Shown in pieces: positions 25,408-34,739 of a stretch of DNA of 64,000 bases; the stretch's first letter is position 1; each line of letters starts with the position of its first letter. Made by a program: the position numbers and the translations under genes. The notes beneath the pieces were generated by a model, which saw only the letters and a program-made list of their open reading frames with translations, did not search any database and was not told where the DNA came from. This stretch comes from Micrococcales bacterium (GTDB lineage: Bacteria > Actinomycetota > Actinomycetes > Actinomycetales > Microbacteriaceae): positions 1-64,000 of the forward strand of contig JAFKIY010000001.1 of assembly GCA_017306245.1 (NCBI GenBank). The letters run 5' to 3'.

Positions 25408-26283
25408 GTGCCCAAACGCCTTCTCGCGGTGCACGCGCATCCCGACGACGAGTCGAGCAAGGGCGCCGCAACGTACGCCCACTACGTTCAGGAGGGGGCG
25501 CAGGTGCTCGTCGTCAGTTGCACGGGTGGAGAGCGCGGCGACATTCAAAACCCGCACCTGGTCGAAACGGCGATGGCGGAAAGGGATATGGCGGGGTTGC
25601 GGCGCATCGAGATGGCCCGCGCACGCGAGATTGTCGGGTTCGATCACCTGTGGCTCGGCTTCGAAGATTCCGGATTGCCGGAGGAGGGGGAGGCGCTGGC
25701 CCCGAACTGTTTCGCTCTGATCCCGCTCGAGCACTCCGCCGAGCCGCTTGTGAAAATCATCCGCGAGTTTCGGCCCCAGGTGATGCTCACCTACGACGAG
25801 TCGGGCGGGTACCCGCATCCGGATCACGTCCGCACCCACGAGCTGTCGATTTTTGCGATGGATGCCGCAGCGGATGCATCGCGCTACCCGCACGCGGGCC
25901 CGCCTTGGCAGATCCAGAAGGTGTATTACGACCGGATCTTCAACGGTCCGCGAGCGAACGCGATGTACGACGCACTGAAGGAACGCGAACCGGAATCCCC
26001 ACTTCTCGAACAGCTGGACGGCATGCGAGCCTGGATGCGCGAGCGCCCGGACCTCGCGACCACCCACGTCGAGGTCGGGGCATATTTCGACAAGCGCGAC
26101 GATGCCCTGCGCTCGCACGCGAGCCAGGTGTCCCCGGACAGCAGCTTCTTTTTCTGGCCGAATCGGCTTCAACGCGACGTGTGGCCGTGGGAGGACTACC
26201 AGCTCGCGAGTTCGCTTGTTGACACTGAATTGCCGGAGACGGATTTGTTCGCCGGCGTCGTCGCAGAGGAAGGTTCCGAATGA
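25408..26283 (+). CDS. mca: Mycothiol S-conjugate amidase
   Basis: 291 aa, PIG-L/LmbE superfamily. The zinc-binding AHPDDE (His11, Asp14) opens the protein and the second zinc site is GGYPHPDHVRTHE. It hydrolyses mycothiol S-conjugates to release mercapturic acids for export. MshB is a close relative, but length, sequence (ESSKGAATYAHYVQEG) and position beside greA/DUF4307 favour Mca. The GTG start has GAAGGAG at good distance. It is coupled by ATGA to a small membrane-protein gene. It implies that the cell makes mycothiol. Confidence 0.92.
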   Translation: MPKRLLAVHAHPDDESSKGAATYAHYVQEGAQVLVVSCTGGERGDIQNPHLVETAMAERDMAGLRRIEMARAREIVGFDHLWLGFEDSGLPEEGEALAPNCFALIPLEHSAEPLVKIIREFRPQVMLTYDESGGYPHPDHVRTHELSIFAMDAAADASRYPHAGPPWQIQKVYYDRIFNGPRANAMYDALKEREPESPLLEQLDGMRAWMRERPDLATTHVEVGAYFDKRDDALRSHASQVSPDSSFFFWPNRLQRDVWPWEDYQLASSLVDTELPETDLFAGVVAEEGSE

Positions 26284-26528
26284 TGGTGGCCACGATAGTG
26301 TCGGTTCTTCTCGAGGTGACACCGACTCCGCCCCCCGATTTCGACCCGAACTCGGTCACGCCGACCTGGGTCGGCTTCACGATCACGTTCCTGGTCGCCG
26401 CGGCCACCGTCCTGCTCATCATGGACATGGTGCGCAGGATTCGCCGGGTCCGCTACCGCGCGGAAGCGCAGGAGCGCCTCGAGGCTGAGCGTGCGGCCGA
26501 GGACGTTTCGGGCGACGGAAGCCTCTAA
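26280..26528 (+). CDS. Small single-pass membrane protein next to mca
   Basis: 82 aa. A short N-terminal segment with a TPTPPPDFDP stretch is followed by one helix (about 31-50, WVGFTITFLVAAATVLLIMDM) and a charged cytoplasmic tail (RRIRRVRYRAEAQERLEAE). Its position directly after mca and its size match the small membrane protein found there in other actinobacteria (Rv1083 in M. tuberculosis, from memory). Function unknown. Confidence 0.8.
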   Translation: MMVATIVSVLLEVTPTPPPDFDPNSVTPTWVGFTITFLVAAATVLLIMDMVRRIRRVRYRAEAQERLEAERAAEDVSGDGSL

Positions 26529-26957
26529 CTGCCGGTCGGCTCTGCTGCAACTCCTGCGGGCCGGCCGCGCGACCGACTCGGACACCAAAATCTCGGGTGG
26601 GCCAACTCGCGTCGGCGATTGCCGGCACAGCAGATGCGGATGCCGCATCCTACGACGCTGAGTCGGACGAGTGGGAGCGCAGCAAACTCACCGACCGGAA
26701 CGCGTGAGCGACCAGGACCTCGCACCGGGGGCGTCGCCTGGGCCACCCTTGAGCCCGTGCGTGGTCGCGAACGGGCGGGCACCGGCCTGTCCTCATCACC
26801 GCCGGGCAGGTTTCCGAACACTGCCTCACACCGCGAAAGTATGGCTGGGCGACTTTCTGGACCTCCTAGCTCCGTTGGGTTTCGACGCCGTGCGATCGAG
26901 CTCGGCGCGGATCCCACGCGGACCCTGTGGACACCAACCGATTTTGGCCTCCGTGCG
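26529..26957. other. Non-coding or decayed stretch, no gene recognised
   Basis: About 430 bp between the mca operon and the MMPL gene. Open frames of about 100 codons exist on both strands, but their translations are Arg/Ser/Pro-rich shadows without homology I recognise and without ribosome sites. In M. tuberculosis a thioredoxin-domain (DUF255) gene occupies this position, but no clear remnant of it is visible. Confidence 0.5.
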
Positions 26958-26981
26958 CGTTAGAGTGAAGTTTCTCTAACG
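26958..26981. promoter_or_regulatory. Inverted repeat upstream of the MMPL gene, probable operator
   Basis: CGTTAGAG (26958-26965), an 8-bp spacer, and CTCTAACG (26974-26981): perfect 8-bp arms. It ends 16 bp before the GTG start. Geometry and position fit a TetR/MarR-type repressor site; no regulator is encoded beside it. Confidence 0.5.
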
Positions 26982-26997
26982 TCGGGGACGTGGAATC

Positions 26998-29643
26998 GTG
27001 AAATGGTGGTCAGGGGCGGTCGGGCGACACCCCTGGCTCGTGCTGATTGCCGGTGTGCTCCTCATCGTCGTGGCGGGAATCTACGGTCTTGGTGTCATCG
27101 CGAGCCTCAGCCAGGGGGGATTTGAGGACCCCGACTCCGAGTCCGCGAAGGAACTCCGCCTGCAGCAGGATCTCTTTCCTCACCACGAGGCGGACATCGT
27201 CGTGATCTACTCCAGCACGACGGAACTTGCCGGAGACCCCGACTTCTCCGACGCCGTCACGTCGACGCTCGCGGACCTGCCGTCGGACGAGGTCGACGGC
27301 ATCATCACCTGGTACAGCACGCGGGCTCCCGACCTCCTCTCCGAGGACAAACATGCCACGAGGGCAATCATCACGCTCGCCGGCAGCACACCGAACGAGA
27401 AGGCCGACGCCGCGGATGTCGTCATCCCGCTGCTCGACGCGTCGGGGCTCCGGACGGACATCCTCGGCGAGTGGGCGGTCTTCCACGATGTGACCGCGCT
27501 CGTGACGGCTGACATCGTGCGCGCCGAGGCGCTCGCCATCCCCATCGTCATGGTGCTGAGCCTCGTCATTTTCGGGAGCGTCGCCGCGGCGCTCATGCCG
27601 ACCCTGATCGGGATGATCGCGGTCCTCGGCGCGTTCGCCGTTGTCCGCATCATGACCCAGTTCACTGACGTGTCGGTGTTCGCGATCAACATCATCACCC
27701 TGCTGGGGATGGGGCTGGCGATCGACTACGCCCTCTTCATCGTCAGCCGGTTCCGCGAAGAGCTGGCGTTCCAGCCCGACACGAGCAGGGTCAGCGTGCG
27801 GGCGGCGCTCGCGACGACCATGGCCACGGCTGGCCGCACCGTCCTGTTCTCCGGGCTCATCGTTGCGGCATCGCTGGCGAGCCTCATCCTGTTCCCGCAG
27901 ACGTTCCTCACCTCGATGGGGTTCGGCGGGGTCGCCGCCGTCCTCGTGGCCGTCGTCGCCGCCCTGACCATACTTCCGGCGATCCTCGCGATCCTCGGCA
28001 AACGAATCGAATTCGGGCGGATGCCGTGGCGCCGCCCGCTTCGGACCGGGCAACGCCGCCCGGAGACCCTCGCGAAAGGGCACGCGGCACAATTCCGGCG
28101 GGACCGGGAGCGCCCGGAAGGCGGGTGGGCGAAAGTCGCGCACAGCGTGATGCGGCGCCCCGTCCTCTACCTTGTCGCCATCACCGCCGGGCTGCTCATC
28201 CTCGCCGCCCCATTCACGAGCGCCCAATGGGGCGGCGTCGACGACCGCGTGCTGCCCGAGGATTCGCCGGCACGTGTCGCCGCGCAATTCCAGGAAGATA
28301 CGTTCGGGGTGCAGCCGACCCCGGTGACCATCGTGCTCCAGGGGGCGGATGCCGCCGCCGCGGATGCATACGCCCGGAAGCTGTCCCCAGCCACCGGGTC
28401 GCTTCCCGTGTACACGGTGGACACGACCACGAGCGGCGGCCGGTCGTCCGCGCTCGTGCGGGTGGATGCGGCCGGCGACGCGCAGACCCCCGCATCCCAG
28501 GACCTGGTGCGCGCCATCCGCGCCGTCGACCCCGGTGATGGCGTCACCGCCTTCGTGGGCGGCCAGGCGGCAATCACGGTCGACCTGATCGACTCGATCG
28601 GCTCCCACCTGCCCTGGATGGGTTTGATCGTCGCTGCCGTGATGTTCGTGCTGTTGTTCATCGCGTTCGGCTCGCTCGTGCTGCCGGTCAAGGCGATTCT
28701 GATGAATATCGTGTCGATCAGCGCATCCTTCGGGATCGTGACCTGGATCTTCCAGGACGGCAACCTCTCCGGGCTGCTCGGATTCACCTCGCCCGGATAC
28801 CTCGATGCGACCCAGCCGATCCTCATGCTCGCAATCCTGTTCGGGCTCTCGATGGACTACGAAGTGTTCCTCCTCAGCAGGGTGCGGGAGGAGTGGGACG
28901 TGCACGGCGACAACACCCGAGCGGTCGCGACCGGGCTGCAGCACACTGGCCGGATCATCACGAGTGCGGCGGTACTGCTCGCGGTCGTCATCGGCGGATT
29001 CTCCACCTCCAGCATCCTGTTCATCAAGATGATCGGCGTCGGGATGCTCGTCGCGGTGCTGCTGGACGCGACCGTCGTGCGCGCCCTCCTCGTCCCGGCC
29101 ACCATGCGACTGCTCGGCCCCACGAACTGGTGGGCTCCCGCCCCCCTGCACCGCTGGTGGGTCAGGTTCGGGCACCACTCCGGAACGCTCGCTGCCGACG
29201 CCGCGAATGCTCCGCGGCGGGCCGCCCGGCCCTCAGGTCCCGCTGGACGGGCGGGGCCCCGGCGTTCGCAGCCGGAAGCGAGCACGCAGTTGGCGGAGAG
29301 AATGATCGTCGGAATCGTCGACTCCGTTCCCGACGTTCTGCGCGGGAGACGGGCGACCGTCACACGGTTCACCGTTCTCGAGGACCCTGGCGCGCGGGCA
29401 GACCAGCAGCAATTCGTGACGTCACCGCCGTCGCGCCACCTCGTCGAAGCGACCGCCGATCTCGGCGCGCACGCAGCGCAAATCCTGCAGTACGGCACCG
29501 GGGTCATCGTCGTCGGTCACGAACGCGAGGCGAGGGCGCCGGCGGGCGACGCCACGACACCGGCGGCGCGCATCATCGAGGCCACCCACATCGGACTGGA
29601 TGTGTCGAACGCGCCGGCCCCGGTTGCGGCCGAACGGCGCTAG
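26998..29643 (+). CDS. MMPL/RND-family membrane transporter with C-terminal extension
   Basis: 881 aa. It has two MMPL repeats: TM1 (about 14-34), a large outer domain, TM2-6 (about 180-335), then TM7 (about 390-407), a second outer domain, and TM8-12 (about 540-700). Family motifs are LLGMGLAIDYALFIVSRFREE and FGLSMDYEVFLLSRVREE (proton-relay Asp-Tyr pairs). Residues 716-881 form a soluble Arg/Ala/Pro-rich extension with no domain I recognise. It exports lipids or drugs. The GTG start follows the operator by 16 bp. It overlaps the convergent trhA stop by 4 bp. Confidence 0.88.
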   Translation: MKWWSGAVGRHPWLVLIAGVLLIVVAGIYGLGVIASLSQGGFEDPDSESAKELRLQQDLFPHHEADIVVIYSSTTELAGDPDFSDAVTSTLADLPSDEVDGIITWYSTRAPDLLSEDKHATRAIITLAGSTPNEKADAADVVIPLLDASGLRTDILGEWAVFHDVTALVTADIVRAEALAIPIVMVLSLVIFGSVAAALMPTLIGMIAVLGAFAVVRIMTQFTDVSVFAINIITLLGMGLAIDYALFIVSRFREELAFQPDTSRVSVRAALATTMATAGRTVLFSGLIVAASLASLILFPQTFLTSMGFGGVAAVLVAVVAALTILPAILAILGKRIEFGRMPWRRPLRTGQRRPETLAKGHAAQFRRDRERPEGGWAKVAHSVMRRPVLYLVAITAGLLILAAPFTSAQWGGVDDRVLPEDSPARVAAQFQEDTFGVQPTPVTIVLQGADAAAADAYARKLSPATGSLPVYTVDTTTSGGRSSALVRVDAAGDAQTPASQDLVRAIRAVDPGDGVTAFVGGQAAITVDLIDSIGSHLPWMGLIVAAVMFVLLFIAFGSLVLPVKAILMNIVSISASFGIVTWIFQDGNLSGLLGFTSPGYLDATQPILMLAILFGLSMDYEVFLLSRVREEWDVHGDNTRAVATGLQHTGRIITSAAVLLAVVIGGFSTSSILFIKMIGVGMLVAVLLDATVVRALLVPATMRLLGPTNWWAPAPLHRWWVRFGHHSGTLAADAANAPRRAARPSGPAGRAGPRRSQPEASTQLAERMIVGIVDSVPDVLRGRRATVTRFTVLEDPGARADQQQFVTSPPSRHLVEATADLGAHAAQILQYGTGVIVVGHEREARAPAGDATTPAARIIEATHIGLDVSNAPAPVAAERR

Positions 29644-30374
29644 GTGAGAATCGGCGGGTTGATCGCGACCAGCAGGATCCCGGTCCAGTGGCACAGGAAC
29701 GCCAGGAGCGTGAGCGTGTGGAAGATCTCGTGGAAACCGAATTTCCCCGGGAACGGATTCGGTCGCTTGAGCCCGTAAATGACGGCCCCCACCGTGTAGC
29801 ACAGACCGCCAGCGATGATGAGGATCATCATGGCCGCGTTCGCCTTGAACAGGTCGACGATGAACATCATCGCAGCCCATCCGAGCAGCACGTAGAGCGG
29901 AACGTAGAGCCAGCGCGGCGCCGAAATCCAGAACACCCGGAATCCGATGCCGAGCAGCGCGCCGCTCCACACCAGGATCAGGAGCAACGTTGCCCTGTCG
30001 TGCGGGAGGGAAAGCACCGTGATCGGAGTGTAGGAGCCCGCGATGAGCAGGAAGATATTCGCGTGGTCGAACCGTTTCAGCAGCTTCCGGTTGCGGTCGC
30101 TCCAGTTGAAGCGGTGGTACAGAGCGGAGATTCCGAAGAGCATGAGCGAGGAGAGCACGAAGACGGCGGAACTCACTTTCGCGGGCACCCCGTGCGCGAG
30201 CACGATCAGAATGATGCCGAGGGCAATGGCGACTGGGAACGTTCCGGCGTGGATCCAGCCTCGCCAGGTCGGCTTGACTTCCGCGTACTTCTTCGCGTCA
30301 TCGAGCAACGGAATGTGCGCGGGCTTGACCTGGACTTGTTCCGCGACCGCTACAGGGTCGGCTTCCGTTCTCAT
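29640..30374 (-). CDS. trhA: Hemolysin III / TrhA (PAQR-type) membrane protein
   Basis: 244 aa from the ATG at 30374. Seven helices with PAQR-like motifs: SALYHRFNWSDRNRKLLKRFDHANIFLLIAGSY at TM2-3 (quoted in part: the Ser, His and Asp are metal ligands), YGLKRPNPFPGKFGFHEIFHTLTL with the last two conserved histidines near TM7. Family members affect membrane-lipid homeostasis. It is divergent from the cis-prenyltransferase gene, as in M. tuberculosis Rv1085c/Rv1086 (from memory). Confidence 0.9.
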   Translation of the reverse strand: MRTEADPVAVAEQVQVKPAHIPLLDDAKKYAEVKPTWRGWIHAGTFPVAIALGIILIVLAHGVPAKVSSAVFVLSSLMLFGISALYHRFNWSDRNRKLLKRFDHANIFLLIAGSYTPITVLSLPHDRATLLLILVWSGALLGIGFRVFWISAPRWLYVPLYVLLGWAAMMFIVDLFKANAAMMILIIAGGLCYTVGAVIYGLKRPNPFPGKFGFHEIFHTLTLLAFLCHWTGILLVAINPPILT

Positions 30375-30434
30375 GAAGGTGAGCCTACGCGCCCACCGTA
30401 ACGGCAGGCTGCGAATCGCGGGGGCGAAGTGGAC

Positions 30435-30440
30435 TAACGT
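30435..30440 (+). promoter_or_regulatory. -10 box of the cis-prenyltransferase gene (leaderless start)
   Basis: TAACGT lies six bases before the GTG at 30447. No Shine-Dalgarno is present, consistent with a leaderless transcript. Confidence 0.5.
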
Positions 30441-30446
30441 AGCCGT

Positions 30447-31232
30447 GTGCGAAAGCGGGAGAAACCATTCGGCAGCGGCATCCTCTACGGCCTGTACCAG
30501 AAACGCCTGAGGCGGGAGATCGCCGAACTGCCGGTGCCGGGGCACATCGCCATCATCCTCGACGGCAATCGGCGGTGGGCGCGAGCGAACGATCTCGAAA
30601 CGGCGGGCCACGGATACCGCGCGGGCGCCGCAAAGTTCCGCGAATTCCTGGTGTGGTGCGACGACCTCGGCGTGAAAGTCACCACCCTCTACCTGCTGTC
30701 CACCGACAACCTGCTGGGGCGGGCGCCGGACGAACTTGCCGACCTGTTCGAAGTGATCGCCGACCTCGCGGACGACCTGTCGCACTACCGGGACTGGAAG
30801 GTGCAGCACGTCGGATCCCTTGAGCGCCTGCCCGAAGCGCTCAAGGCGAGCCTCAACGCGGCGGAAGCGCGCACGGCGAACAAGACCGGAATGCACATCA
30901 ACCTCGCGATCGGGTACGGCGGCCGGCGCGAAATCGCCGACGCCATGCGGAGCATCGTTCGCCAGCACGCGAGCGAAGGGAAATCCATTGATGCGCTTGC
31001 CGAAATTCTCACGCCGGAACTCATCGCCAAGCACCTGTACACCGGCGGGCAACCTGACCCTGACCTCGTCATCCGCACCTCGGGCGAACAGCGGATGAGC
31101 GACTTCATGCTGTGGCAGAGCGCCTACAGCGAGTTCTATTTCGTCGAAGCGCTCGGGCCCGACCTGCGCGAGGTCGACTTCCTCCGCGCGGTGAGAGACT
31201 ACGCGGGACGTCAGCGGCGATTCGGGCAATAA
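30447..31232 (+). CDS. cis-Prenyltransferase, probably short-chain (Z)-isoprenyl diphosphate synthase
   Basis: 261 aa. The active-site Asp39 lies in HIAIILDGNRRWAR. The signature near the C-terminus is PDPDLVIRTSGEQRMSDFMLWQSAYSEFYF (core: IRTSGEQRMSDF). The family condenses isopentenyl diphosphate units in cis. Context (trhA divergent, mca nearby) matches the M. tuberculosis Rv1086 locus, whose enzyme makes (2Z,6E)-farnesyl diphosphate; an undecaprenyl diphosphate synthase is the alternative. The GTG start is supported by the -10 box six bases upstream. Confidence 0.88.
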   Translation: MRKREKPFGSGILYGLYQKRLRREIAELPVPGHIAIILDGNRRWARANDLETAGHGYRAGAAKFREFLVWCDDLGVKVTTLYLLSTDNLLGRAPDELADLFEVIADLADDLSHYRDWKVQHVGSLERLPEALKASLNAAEARTANKTGMHINLAIGYGGRREIADAMRSIVRQHASEGKSIDALAEILTPELIAKHLYTGGQPDPDLVIRTSGEQRMSDFMLWQSAYSEFYFVEALGPDLREVDFLRAVRDYAGRQRRFGQ

Positions 31233-31275
31233 CCGAGCATAGTTTTACCCAGCGGCGGCGTGGCACACTGAGTCA

Positions 31276-32400
31276 ATGTTGACGATCGATGAGTTCGCCC
31301 TGCAATTCGACGAGGAGCCCGGCTACCTGGATTTCGGTCGGATGGGGCCGCTCGCGCGAACCGTCGTGGAGGAAGAGCGGGCGCAGGTGGAGCTGCTCCG
31401 CAAGGCGCGGTTCGGCAGCCTCGACAGCCTCGGCGAACAGGATCTTCGAGTGCGCCGCGCCGTCGGGGCGATCACGGGCTTCCGCGACGATCAGGTCGTG
31501 TTCCAGCCGAACACGAGCCTCGGGCTCATGCAGGTCATGTTCGGAATCACCGGGGGTGTGCTCCTGTCGCCGGTGGAGTTTCCGAGCGCCGCGTTCGCCG
31601 CGGTGCGCGCATCCGACGCGCTCGGCAGGCTTACGCCGCAGTGGCTCGAAACCGACTACGGCCGCCCCACCCCCGGCACGATCAAGGACCAGCTGTCGAA
31701 GGACACCACGGCGGTCGCGCTGAGTCTCGTCGACTTCCGCACCGGGTTCCAGGTCGACCTTGACGGCGTCCGGCAGGTGATCGGCGACCGCCTGCTCATT
31801 GTGGATGCGATCCAGGGGTTCAGCGTCGCCGACGTCGACTACCGGCACGCGGATGTCGTGGTCTCCGGCGGGCAGAAGTGGGTGCGCGCCGGGTGGGGGA
31901 CCGGCTTTCTGGCGATGAGCGATCGGGCCGTGGACCGCATCACGCCGACGCTGTCCGGATTCAACGCGACGGATGCCGGCCCGGTGCCGATCGGCTCCGT
32001 GCCGCCGGCCTCGCGCGGTGCGCGCGCCTTCCAGGTGAGCAATCCGAGCCCCGTCGCTCAGGCGCGGATGTCGGCGGCGCTCGAACAGATCGCCCAGGTG
32101 GGTGTTCCCGCGATCGCGGAGCGGGTCGCGTCCAACGCGGCACGCATCATCGACCTCGCCGACGAATTCGGTATTCCCGTCTCCTCGCCGCGCGACGTCC
32201 GGGAACGGGCAGGCATCGTGGTGCTCGAACCGGCAGCCGACAAACTCACGGCGCTCGTCGCGGCCCTGCACAATCACGCGGTGACAGTGACGACGCGCGA
32301 CGCGAACGTGCGGGTGAGCATCCACGCGTCGACCACCGACGAAACGGTGGCCATGGTGCGCGCGAGTTTCCAGAGTTTCGCCACGGCGACCACTCTGTGA
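31276..32400 (+). CDS. Class V aminotransferase-fold PLP enzyme
   Basis: 374 aa. The PLP-binding lysine is Lys201 (VVVSGGQKWVRAGWGTGF), with Asp177 in LLIVDAIQGF pairing with the pyridine nitrogen. Fold type I, similar to NifS/kynureninase/selenocysteine-lyase relatives, but the residues specific to cysteine desulfurases are not evident. A weak -10 (CACACT, 31264-31269) six bases upstream hints at a leaderless start. Substrate unknown. Confidence 0.82.
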   Translation: MLTIDEFALQFDEEPGYLDFGRMGPLARTVVEEERAQVELLRKARFGSLDSLGEQDLRVRRAVGAITGFRDDQVVFQPNTSLGLMQVMFGITGGVLLSPVEFPSAAFAAVRASDALGRLTPQWLETDYGRPTPGTIKDQLSKDTTAVALSLVDFRTGFQVDLDGVRQVIGDRLLIVDAIQGFSVADVDYRHADVVVSGGQKWVRAGWGTGFLAMSDRAVDRITPTLSGFNATDAGPVPIGSVPPASRGARAFQVSNPSPVAQARMSAALEQIAQVGVPAIAERVASNAARIIDLADEFGIPVSSPRDVRERAGIVVLEPAADKLTALVAALHNHAVTVTTRDANVRVSIHASTTDETVAMVRASFQSFATATTL

Positions 32401-32556
32401 GTCCGCGTGTCGCGCCCGCGTGGCGTGCCGGAACACGTAGCGTCAAGACATCAGGCATGGCGCCTGACCGAAGCGGCCACGTAAGTTCGCTTTCGACCTT
32501 GAGTTGGCCGTAACGGACATGATCCGAGCCACCCGCGCTCGGGGATGGAGCCGTAA

Positions 32557-33915
32557 GTGGCCACGACCAGCACTCCCCAGCCGAAATCAGCAGCAGTGAA
32601 AGAGGCGAAGGGGGTGGTCCGCCAGGCCGAGAAGACGTATGTCCTGGATACGTCCGTTCTCCTCTCCGATCCGAAAGCCATCTTCCGGTTCGCCGAACAC
32701 GCTGTCGTTCTTCCGGTTGTGGTCATCAGCGAACTTGAGGCCAAACGCCACGACCCGGAGATCGGCTACTTCGCCCGTCAGGCGCTCCGCAATCTCGACG
32801 AGCTGAGAATCCAGCACGAGCGCCTCGACTTCCCGGTCGCTGTGGGCACCGGCGGCAGCCTGCGGGTGGAGCTCAACCACAGCAGCACCTCGATCCTCCC
32901 CTCCGGCCTCCAACTGGGCGACAACGACTCCCGCATTCTCGCCGTCGCCCTGAATTTGGCCGGTGACGGGCTGAACGTCACGGTCGTCTCCAAGGATCTG
33001 CCGCTCCGGGTGAAAGCCGCCTCGGTCGGTCTGGCCGCGGAGGAATACCGCGCAGAGCTCGCCATCGACTCGGGGTGGACCGGGATGGCGGAGATCACCC
33101 TCGGGTCGAAGGACATGGCGAAACTGTACGACGACGAGGAACTCGCGACGAACCTCGTCGCGGATGTCACCCTCAACACGGGCCTGGTCATCCACTCCGA
33201 TCGCGGTTCGGCGCTCGGGCGCGTGACCGGACCGGGCATGCTGCGGCTCGTGCGCGGCGATCGCGACATTTTCGGCATGCACGGGCGGTCGGCGGAGCAG
33301 CGCCTCGCGATCGACATGCTCCTGGATGCGAATCTGGGCATTGTGTCCCTCGGTGGGAGGGCCGGCACGGGGAAGTCCGCTCTTGCCCTGTGCGCGGGAC
33401 TTGAGGCCGTGCTCGAGCGCCAGCAGCACCGCAAGATCATGGTGTTTCGCCCGCTGTACGCGGTGGGCGGCCAGGAGCTGGGGTACTTGCCGGGGGATGC
33501 GGCAGAGAAAATGAACCCGTGGGCGCAGGCCGTGTTCGACACGCTGAGTTCCGTCGTCTCCCAGAACGTCCTCGACGAAGTCATGGAACGCGGGCTCCTC
33601 GAGGTGCTCCCGCTCACCCACATCCGGGGCCGCTCGCTGCACGACGCGTTCGTGATCGTCGACGAAGCGCAGTCGCTCGAGCGGAACGTTCTGCTCACCG
33701 TCCTCAGCCGCATCGGGCAGAACTCGCGTGTCATCCTCACCCACGATGTGGCCCAGCGCGACAACCTGCGAGTGGGCAGGCACGACGGCGTTGCTTCGGT
33801 GATCGAGACGCTCAAGGGACACTCCCTGTTCGGGCACGTGACGCTCACGCGCTCCGAACGCAGTGACATCGCCGCTCTCGTGACCGAGCTTCTCGAGGGC
33901 AACGAAGTGGCGTGA
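32557..33915 (+). CDS. phoH2: PhoH2-type protein (PIN domain plus PhoH ATPase)
   Basis: 452 aa. An N-terminal PIN nuclease domain (about 27-160) has the acidic residues Asp31 ([12 protein letters not shown]), Glu59, Asp122/Asp124 ([11 protein letters not shown]) and Asp147. The C-terminal PhoH ATPase has Walker [11 protein letters not shown] (266-275) and Walker [11 protein letters not shown]. PhoH2 proteins are sequence-specific RNA helicase/ribonucleases in actinobacteria. The GTG at 32557 is the annotated start; some family members begin nearer the PIN domain (around residue 27). About 156 bp upstream carry small hairpins but no gene. Confidence 0.92.
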   Translation: MATTSTPQPKSAAVKEAKGVVRQAEKTYVLDTSVLLSDPKAIFRFAEHAVVLPVVVISELEAKRHDPEIGYFARQALRNLDELRIQHERLDFPVAVGTGGSLRVELNHSSTSILPSGLQLGDNDSRILAVALNLAGDGLNVTVVSKDLPLRVKAASVGLAAEEYRAELAIDSGWTGMAEITLGSKDMAKLYDDEELATNLVADVTLNTGLVIHSDRGSALGRVTGPGMLRLVRGDRDIFGMHGRSAEQRLAIDMLLDANLGIVSLGGRAGTGKSALALCAGLEAVLERQQHRKIMVFRPLYAVGGQELGYLPGDAAEKMNPWAQAVFDTLSSVVSQNVLDEVMERGLLEVLPLTHIRGRSLHDAFVIVDEAQSLERNVLLTVLSRIGQNSRVILTHDVAQRDNLRVGRHDGVASVIETLKGHSLFGHVTLTRSERSDIAALVTELLEGNEVA

Positions 33916-33938
33916 GCCAGACCTGTTAAGGTCGAGGA

Positions 33939-34709
33939 GTGACATCCCTCGTCCTCATCGTTCTCGTGAGCCTCGGGGCAATTTTCCTGTGGGGGCTTCT
34001 GGCGCCGCGAAGCCAGTGGCGCGTGCTCGTGAGCTGGAGTTACCGCGATCCGCACACCGACGAGCCGAGCGGGTCCGCCTACCTCCTGTACCGAGTGGTC
34101 GCCGCGCTCGGAATCGCGACGATGGTCGCGAGCGGCATTCTCACTTACCAGGATCACCTGAACAATCTGCCGAAACCTCCGGCGCCCCCGACCGCCGTGC
34201 AAGTGATGTGGGGGACCACCCCACCCGTCGTCGTGAACCGGGTCATCACGTCGGTCGGGACGGCGCCCAAAAACCTGGTGGATCAACCCATCCTCGGGTA
34301 CCAGGCCGTGGACGGTCAGACCCGCCAGCCGCCCTACCTGTTCAAGCTCGCCCCGTTCGTCCTGGACACCGCCACAACCGAGAACGGGTACATCGGGAAG
34401 GACCCGGATCCCGGCCTCACGGCCCTCGACACGGCAGAGCTTGTCGTGCAGGTGAAGGGTGACCCGAGGTGTTTCCCGCACGCGGCGATCGTGAGAGAAA
34501 CCGACGAGACCGTGTCGGTGGCGATCTTTTACGGGCAGTCAAACCCGACAGACGGCGCGCACACGGAAAACCTCGCGGACTGCAACGTCCTGGCGAGCGG
34601 GGCGAACGTGTCCACGCTCATCCCCATCCCGCTCGCGTCGCCGCTGAAGGACCGAACCGTTCTCACCCTGGAGGGTGACGCCATTCGCGAGGTTCCGCTG
34701 GTGCAGTAG
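33939..34709 (+). CDS. Two-helix membrane protein with extracytoplasmic domain
   Basis: 256 aa. Two membrane helices (about 3-22 and 53-68) enclose the sequence RSQWRVLVSWSYRDPHTDEPS, reminiscent of the DUF6199 membrane module, then an outer domain of about 185 residues follows with two cysteines (RCFPHAA and LADCNVLA) that could form a disulfide. No enzyme motif is seen. The GTG start lies 24 bp after phoH, with both a GAGGA ribosome site and TAAGGT (33927-33932) six bases ahead. Function unknown. Confidence 0.7.
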   Translation: MTSLVLIVLVSLGAIFLWGLLAPRSQWRVLVSWSYRDPHTDEPSGSAYLLYRVVAALGIATMVASGILTYQDHLNNLPKPPAPPTAVQVMWGTTPPVVVNRVITSVGTAPKNLVDQPILGYQAVDGQTRQPPYLFKLAPFVLDTATTENGYIGKDPDPGLTALDTAELVVQVKGDPRCFPHAAIVRETDETVSVAIFYGQSNPTDGAHTENLADCNVLASGANVSTLIPIPLASPLKDRTVLTLEGDAIREVPLVQ

Positions 34710-34739
34710 TGCCCGCCAGCCCGGTCTCGGCGGGTCCGG

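Noticed and set aside
26619..26979. Two frames of about 100 codons before the MMPL gene
   Set aside because: No homology I recognise, no ribosome site, Arg/Ser/Pro-rich in all frames; treated as non-coding.
30375..31229. N-terminal extension of the trhA frame
   Set aside because: Antisense to the cis-prenyltransferase gene; TrhA homologues start near 30374.
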